This document shows, piece after piece, positions 59,812 to 64,000 of a DNA stretch of 64,000 bases; the stretch's first letter is position 1, and each line of letters opens with the position of its first letter. The translations under genes were made by a program, and so were the position numbers. The stretch lies in assembly GCF_034932185.1 (NCBI RefSeq), contig NZ_JAYGHW010000090.1, positions 62,001-126,000 of the forward strand, in the 5' to 3' direction. The notes beneath the pieces are model-generated. The model was not told where the DNA came from. It saw nothing but the letters and a program-made list of their open reading frames with translations, and made no database searches. Source of the stretch: Spirulina sp034932185 (GTDB taxonomy: Bacteria > Cyanobacteriota > Cyanobacteriia > Cyanobacteriales > Spirulinaceae).

Positions 59812-60975
59812 ATGTATGATCTCAATGTCGTGATTATCGGGGCCGGCATTGGCGGCCTTTCTACCGGGATTGCGCTGCGCCAAGCGGGTTATCGGGTTAA
59901 GGTGTTTGAGCGTACCCGTGAACTGCGCCCCGCCGGAGCCGGGATTTCCCTCTGGTCGAACGGGGTGAAAGTGTTAAACCAATTGGGTTTAGGGGAACGT
60001 TTAGCCGCCCTTGGGGGGCAAATGGATTGGATGGAATACCGCACCCATCAGGGGGAATTGCTCAATTCCATTGATCTCCAACCCCTGATCCAACAGGTGG
60101 GCCAACGCCCCTACCCCGTTTCCCGCACGGATTTACAGCAGATGCTCCGGGATGCTTTTGGGCCGGAAGATTTGGAGTTGGGGGTGCGCTGTGTGGGGGT
60201 GGAGGAAAATGATGGGGGGGCGATCGCCCATCTTGATGATGGTCGAGCGGTAGCCGCAGATCTGATCATCGGGGCGGATGGCGTGCATTCCACGGTGCGG
60301 GAGTATGTGGTGGGTAAACCCGTGGGGCCGCGCTATGCCGATTATGTGAACTGGAACGGCTTGGTTCCCTTTAGTGAAGATCTCCCCTCTGGGCATAGTT
60401 GGGTGATCTATGTGGGGGAAAACAAGCGGGCCTCAATGATGCCGGTGGGGGGCGATCGCTTCTATTTCTTCTTTGGCGCACCCATGGCCCAAGGGACTAC
60501 CGTCGCCCCCGCTGACCGTCGGGAGGAATTAGCAAACCTATTTCAAGGTTGGGCGGAACCTGTTCAAAATTTAATCAAACATTTAAACCCCTTAGAAACC
60601 AACCGCCTCGAAATTGGCGATTTAGATCCCCTTGATCGCCTCGTGCGGGGTCGCGTTGCCCTTTTGGGGGATGCGGGCCATGCCACCACCCCCACCCTCG
60701 GCCAGGGGGCTTGTCAAGCTTTGGAAGATGCCGTCATCCTCACCCGCTACCTTGTCACCACAACGATCAGCGTCCCCGATGCCCTCCAACGCTACGAAAA
60801 TGCCCGCAAACAACGCACCGCCGATCTGGTTCTCAAGGCCCGCAAACGCACCGGCACAATCTACGGCAAAGATCCCGCCGCTACGGAAAGTTGGTATCAA
60901 CAGCTTGCCCAGGAAGTACCCAGTGATGTAACGGGGGCGATCGCCGACATCATCCTCACCGGCCCCCTGGGTTAA
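59812..60975 (+). CDS. FAD-dependent monooxygenase
   Basis: A 387-residue flavoprotein of the aromatic hydroxylase / zeaxanthin epoxidase-like class. The dinucleotide motif is VVIIGAGIGGLSTGIALRQAG at the N-terminus, the DG motif is LIIGADGVHSTVREYV, and the GD motif is GRVALLGDAGHATTPTLGQG. Close relatives include urate hydroxylase HpxO and the FAD-dependent enzymes of carotenoid or salicylate metabolism; the substrate here is unknown. The ATG at 59812 lies 10 bp after a weak AAAGAA site. Confidence 0.85.
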   Translation: MYDLNVVIIGAGIGGLSTGIALRQAGYRVKVFERTRELRPAGAGISLWSNGVKVLNQLGLGERLAALGGQMDWMEYRTHQGELLNSIDLQPLIQQVGQRPYPVSRTDLQQMLRDAFGPEDLELGVRCVGVEENDGGAIAHLDDGRAVAADLIIGADGVHSTVREYVVGKPVGPRYADYVNWNGLVPFSEDLPSGHSWVIYVGENKRASMMPVGGDRFYFFFGAPMAQGTTVAPADRREELANLFQGWAEPVQNLIKHLNPLETNRLEIGDLDPLDRLVRGRVALLGDAGHATTPTLGQGACQALEDAVILTRYLVTTTISVPDALQRYENARKQRTADLVLKARKRTGTIYGKDPAATESWYQQLAQEVPSDVTGAIADIILTGPLG

Positions 60976-60980
60976 ATTGC

Positions 60981-61095
60981 CCTCACCCCAGCCCCTCTCC
61001 CAAAGGTGGGAGAGGGAAATAGGGGAGGGCGAAAAATTTTTCGCCCCTACAAATTCCATTGCCCATTGCCCATTGCCCATTCCCCATTCCCCAAC
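60981..61095. repeat. Repeat cluster: CTCTCCC palindrome, GGGGCGAAA palindrome, CCATTGC heptamers
   Basis: CCCTCTCC-type palindrome (about 60985-61018), GAGGGCGAAAAATTTTTCGCCCCT (61025-61048) and (CCATTGC)n heptamers (61057-61092) follow one another directly. It lies between two convergent genes. Confidence 0.75.
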
Positions 61096-61770
61096 CTAAG
61101 ACAATAACCGATTCTCCACAGCAAACCGGGACAGGTTCGCCCGGTTATTGGTTTGGGTTTTCCGCAAGAGATTGCTGACGTACTTCTCAATCGTGCGGGG
61201 GCTGAGGTGGAGGGTTTTGCCTATATCGCTGTTGGATAACCCATGGGCTAGGAGTTGCAACACCTGTTGCTCCCGGTCGGTGAGTTCTTCAATATTCGCC
61301 AACCGGGCCGCCTCGTCAATGTCCAGAGCAGGGGCGGGGGAATTGAGGGGGATGGCTGGTGTGCCGGGCTGGGGAAAGCGGATTTCATTTTGGACAATTT
61401 GCGCCCGCTCCAACAGGCCCCGCACCACCGCCAGCAATTCATCCATTTCAAAGGGCTTGGGTAAATAGGCATCACAGCCGACGCGATAGCCCTGAATGCG
61501 ATCGCTCGTTTCATTGCACTCGGTTAGGAAAATCACCGGAATCAGACGATATTCCGGCCGTTGGCGCACCTTTTTGACAAATTCATAGCCATTAAGCCGG
61601 GGCATTCTAATATCCGCCACAATCAAATGGGGATGGTAGGCGTTGACCTTTTCCAAAGCCTCCGCTCCATCCACCGCCGGAATGACGCTATAGCCGCCAA
61701 ACTCCAAGGAATCCGCGATCGCCTGGCGAATCCCCGCATTATCATCAGCCACCAAAATCAGCAAGGGCAT
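61096..61770 (-). CDS. NarL/LuxR-family response regulator (Ycf29-like)
   Basis: A 224-residue two-component regulator. The receiver has acidic pocket VADDNAGIRQ, phosphoacceptor Asp in LIVADIRMPRLNGYEF and Lys in AYLPKPFEMDEL, and is followed by a LuxR helix-turn-helix (LTDREQQVLQLLAHGLSNSD; LHLSPRTIEKYVSNLLRKT). It resembles Ycf29, also found in red-algal plastids. ATG 61770 is chosen, 23 bp after the pgi stop, so it is probably cotranscribed with pgi. Confidence 0.88.
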   Translation of the reverse strand: MPLLILVADDNAGIRQAIADSLEFGGYSVIPAVDGAEALEKVNAYHPHLIVADIRMPRLNGYEFVKKVRQRPEYRLIPVIFLTECNETSDRIQGYRVGCDAYLPKPFEMDELLAVVRGLLERAQIVQNEIRFPQPGTPAIPLNSPAPALDIDEAARLANIEELTDREQQVLQLLAHGLSNSDIGKTLHLSPRTIEKYVSNLLRKTQTNNRANLSRFAVENRLLS

Positions 61771-61793
61771 GGTATTGCTACCTCCCACGATGT

Positions 61794-63380
61794 TTATACC
61801 TGCCAAGCCACCTTTAACGTTTGGGGATCGGCAAAACTGCCCACAACGGACAGGCTGCGATCGTTGGCGTTGAGGTGGCGTAAAATCTTGTAGATTGTTT
61901 CGATTTCGCCCGGTTGTTGTACCGCCGTGGCTAGATCATTGATGGACATAGGTTCTTTTTGTTGTTGTAACACTTGCACAACCTGATTTTGCAGAGCCAA
62001 CACAGAAGCCGCTGCTTTTTTCCCGGCTTCTACCCCCGGTTGATGGTAAGCATTGACGTTTACCAAACTGGCATAGAAGCCCACCGCCCGCTCGTAAAGG
62101 GCAATGAGCGCCCCCACAGTAGCAGCATCAACTCGCTCAACGGTAATCGTGATCGAATCTCGTTTATTTTCATAAAGGGCTTCCCTTGTCCCTTGAAGCA
62201 ATCCGGATAGATAATCCCCGCTGGTAATCCCCGGCTCCACTTCGACGCTTTGGCCGCCATCGGCTAACACTTCGATAAACGTGGCAAAGAAGTTAGGTAC
62301 ACCTTCCCGCAGTTGTTGGACGTAGGCGTGTTGATCCGTGGAGCCTTTGTTGCCATAGACGGCAATGCCTTGGTAAACGGTTTCGCCATCGAGGTCTTTT
62401 TCTTTCCCTAAAGATTCCATCACCAACTGTTGTAGGTAGCGGCTGAACAGGGCAAGGCCGTCTTTATAGGGCAAAATCACCATATCTTTTGCCCCCTTGC
62501 CATTACCCGCAAAATACCAGGCAAAGGCGAGGAGGGCAGCGGGGTTTTGGCGTAAATCTGCGCTGCGGGTGGCATCGTCCATCACCTTCGCGCCTTGGAG
62601 GAAGGCGGTGATATCAATGCCTTGGAGGGCGGCGGCCACTAGGCCGACGGCGGACATTTCGGAGGTGCGCCCGCCGATCCAGTCATACATGGGAAAGGTG
62701 GTGAGCCATTGTTCACGATGGGCGATCGCCTCCAGTTTAGATCCTTCCCCGGTAATTGCCACGGCATAGCGGGGAAAATCCAGGCCCTTGGCTTGGTAGG
62801 CGGCTTGGATTTCCACCATGCCGTTGCGGGTTTCCGGTGTGCCGCCGGATTTGGAGATGACGAGGACGAGGGTGCTAGAGAGGCGATCGCCCAAGGTTGC
62901 TAGGATGCGCTCAATGCCAGCGGGGTCGGTGTTGTCGATGAAATGGAGGTTGAGGGGCGCATCAACGGGGGCGAGGGCCTGGGCCACGAATTGGGGGCCG
63001 AGGGCAGAGCCGCCAATACCGATGGAGAGAATATCGGTAAATTTGGGGGCGTGGGGGGGTTTGATTTGGCCGCTATGGATGGCGGTGGTAAAAGTGGCGA
63101 TCGCCCCCAATGTATCGGTAATCGCGGTTTTGAGTTCGGGAGTAGGGGCTAGATCGGGGTTGCGGAGCCAGTAATGGCCCACCATGCGGTCTTCATCAGG
63201 ATTGGCGATCGCCCCCGCTTCTAACGCATCCATGGCTTGAAAAGCTTGGTCAAACTTGGGCAGCATCGCCTTGAGGAAAAAGTCATCAAAGCGCATCCGG
63301 CTGATATCGAGGTACAGGCCGAGGTCGGCGTGAACATACAACCAATCTTGATAGCGTTGCCACAGCGCGGCGGAATCCAT
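61794..63380 (-). CDS. pgi: Glucose-6-phosphate isomerase
   Basis: A 528-residue enzyme that interconverts glucose 6-phosphate and fructose 6-phosphate, central to glycogen use and the Calvin cycle. The motifs are FTDILSIGIGGSALGPQFV, LVISKSGGTPETRNGM (phosphate-binding) and the signature MYDWIGGRTSEMSAVGLV. Start ATG 63380 (MDSAALWQRYQ) is preferred over an extension reaching 63458. It leads the pgi-regulator unit. Confidence 0.95.
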   Translation of the reverse strand: MDSAALWQRYQDWLYVHADLGLYLDISRMRFDDFFLKAMLPKFDQAFQAMDALEAGAIANPDEDRMVGHYWLRNPDLAPTPELKTAITDTLGAIATFTTAIHSGQIKPPHAPKFTDILSIGIGGSALGPQFVAQALAPVDAPLNLHFIDNTDPAGIERILATLGDRLSSTLVLVISKSGGTPETRNGMVEIQAAYQAKGLDFPRYAVAITGEGSKLEAIAHREQWLTTFPMYDWIGGRTSEMSAVGLVAAALQGIDITAFLQGAKVMDDATRSADLRQNPAALLAFAWYFAGNGKGAKDMVILPYKDGLALFSRYLQQLVMESLGKEKDLDGETVYQGIAVYGNKGSTDQHAYVQQLREGVPNFFATFIEVLADGGQSVEVEPGITSGDYLSGLLQGTREALYENKRDSITITVERVDAATVGALIALYERAVGFYASLVNVNAYHQPGVEAGKKAAASVLALQNQVVQVLQQQKEPMSINDLATAVQQPGEIETIYKILRHLNANDRSLSVVGSFADPQTLKVAWQV

Positions 63381-63473
63381 AATCACCTTCTCTCTCATAT
63401 CTCTTTCCCAGTTTACGGCACAGCTAGAGATCCCTAGCATGGCGATGGGATTTTTCAAGAATTTTGACGGGAA

Positions 63474-63665
63474 TTAAAAGCGGCGGGTGCGCTCAATGGC
63501 GTAAAAAATACCGGAGGCGATCGCACTCAGGAGCAATAACCAGAGGATGCCACCGGGCAAAAACGACAGCCAACTCAGCCCCCGCAGCAGATACACAAAC
63601 GCCGTCAGCCCTAGGAGCGTGAAAAAGAGCGATCGGGCAATGGATTCGGATTGGGGTCGGGTCAT
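63474..63665 (-). CDS. Small two-helix membrane protein
   Basis: A 63-residue protein (MTRPQSESIARSLFFTLLG) with two membrane helices (SLFFTLLGLTAFVYLLRGL and LPGGILWLLLLSAIASGIFY) and a basic end (ERTRRF). The family is unknown to me. It is 93 bp upstream of pgi on the same strand. Confidence 0.6.
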   Translation of the reverse strand: MTRPQSESIARSLFFTLLGLTAFVYLLRGLSWLSFLPGGILWLLLLSAIASGIFYAIERTRRF

Positions 63666-64000
63666 GGCAGGAGTGAGCAAGGATTCTGTCCCTAATCTGC
63701 CATAGGTGGGGTGTTAGGATCGCAAACCTCAAGTCTTTCAAAGCTCCTCACCCACCTGAAGAGAGGGTTTGGGGTGAGGGGATCTCATCGCCTGATTAAC
63801 CCTGAATCCCCTCACCATGCCTCTGTAACGGGAAAACGGGAAAAAATTAACCAATATTTACCCAAGGGATAATTGCGGGGCTTTGGGGGGAGATTTTCCG
63901 TGGGGATCACGGGCCGACCTTTTAAGCGTAATTTTGGTCAGGATCTTGCTGGTTATAGGGTTGGGGGGCGATCGCTTCCCCTTGATCCATTCATTTTTGC
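63666..64000. repeat. Terminal intergenic region with CTCACCC/GGGTGAGGG palindromic repeat
   Basis: CTCACCCACCTGAAGAGAGGG...TTTGGGGTGAGGGG (63748-63782) belongs to the CCCTCACCCC/GGGGTGAGGG repeat family. The last 200 bp have no supported gene. Confidence 0.6.

Overview
This window is chromosomal DNA from a cyanobacterium. The evidence is direct: the HIP1 octamer GCGATCGC occurs throughout, petC-petA encode the Rieske protein and cytochrome f, sbtA/sbtB encode a bicarbonate transporter and its PII-like partner, sufR is divergent from sufBCDS, and many small proteins belong to families found mainly in cyanobacteria. I cannot fix the genus. No rRNA, tRNA, CRISPR array, intact transposase or prophage is visible.

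Layout. 0-6 kb: nifJ (pyruvate:ferredoxin oxidoreductase), a divergent MFS transporter, and a hicAB toxin-antitoxin pair. 6-10 kb: remnants of an IS200/IS605-type element and a small inverted-repeat element, an EcfT-like membrane protein, then sbtB and sbtA transcribed divergently. 10-18 kb: an exported beta-propeller, gshB, a duplicated DUF305 lipoprotein, a thioredoxin, an aminotransferase, small cyanobacterial proteins and a creatininase. 18-21 kb: the photosynthetic cluster tatC, DUF3067, petC, petA. 21-33 kb: a GH116 glycosidase, then a more AT-rich accessory stretch with several small inverted-repeat elements, a c-type haem protein, two unknown membrane proteins, a solitary HlyD adaptor next to a 57-residue peptide ending in three cysteines, a Rieske oxygenase and another unknown membrane protein. 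33-39 kb: sufR and sufBCDS. 39-50 kb: a TPR protein, a lipoate-ligase relative, RidA, a degenerate protein kinase, a spermidine synthase, an FAD enzyme fused to GtrA, a glycosyltransferase and a TonB-like protein. 50-64 kb: lexA, response regulators, a 1118-residue receiver/WD40 protein, a chemoreceptor, an SLH protein, an FAD monooxygenase and pgi.

Regulation that can be read directly. Two palindromes of the form CAAC-N6-GTTG lie between sufR and sufB, as expected for SufR operators. The same palindrome occurs twice upstream of nifJ, on an exact 49-bp tandem duplication, which suggests that the Fe-S enzyme NifJ belongs to the SufR regulon. A sequence fitting the cyanobacterial LexA box lies upstream of lexA.

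Repeats are unusually informative. At least 14 intergenic copies of a short palindrome (GGGGCGAAAAATTTTTCGCCCC type) are scattered across the window, one of them inside the suf operon. There are several families of 60-190 bp elements with terminal inverted repeats, and one copy carries a second element nested inside it. Two IS605-type hairpins 0.5 kb apart show compensatory base changes. The parts least explained by known biology are the 25.8-29.4 kb membrane-protein/HlyD/Cys-peptide stretch and the degenerate signalling proteins (a kinase lacking its catalytic residues, and a receiver with Asn in place of the phosphoacceptor Asp).
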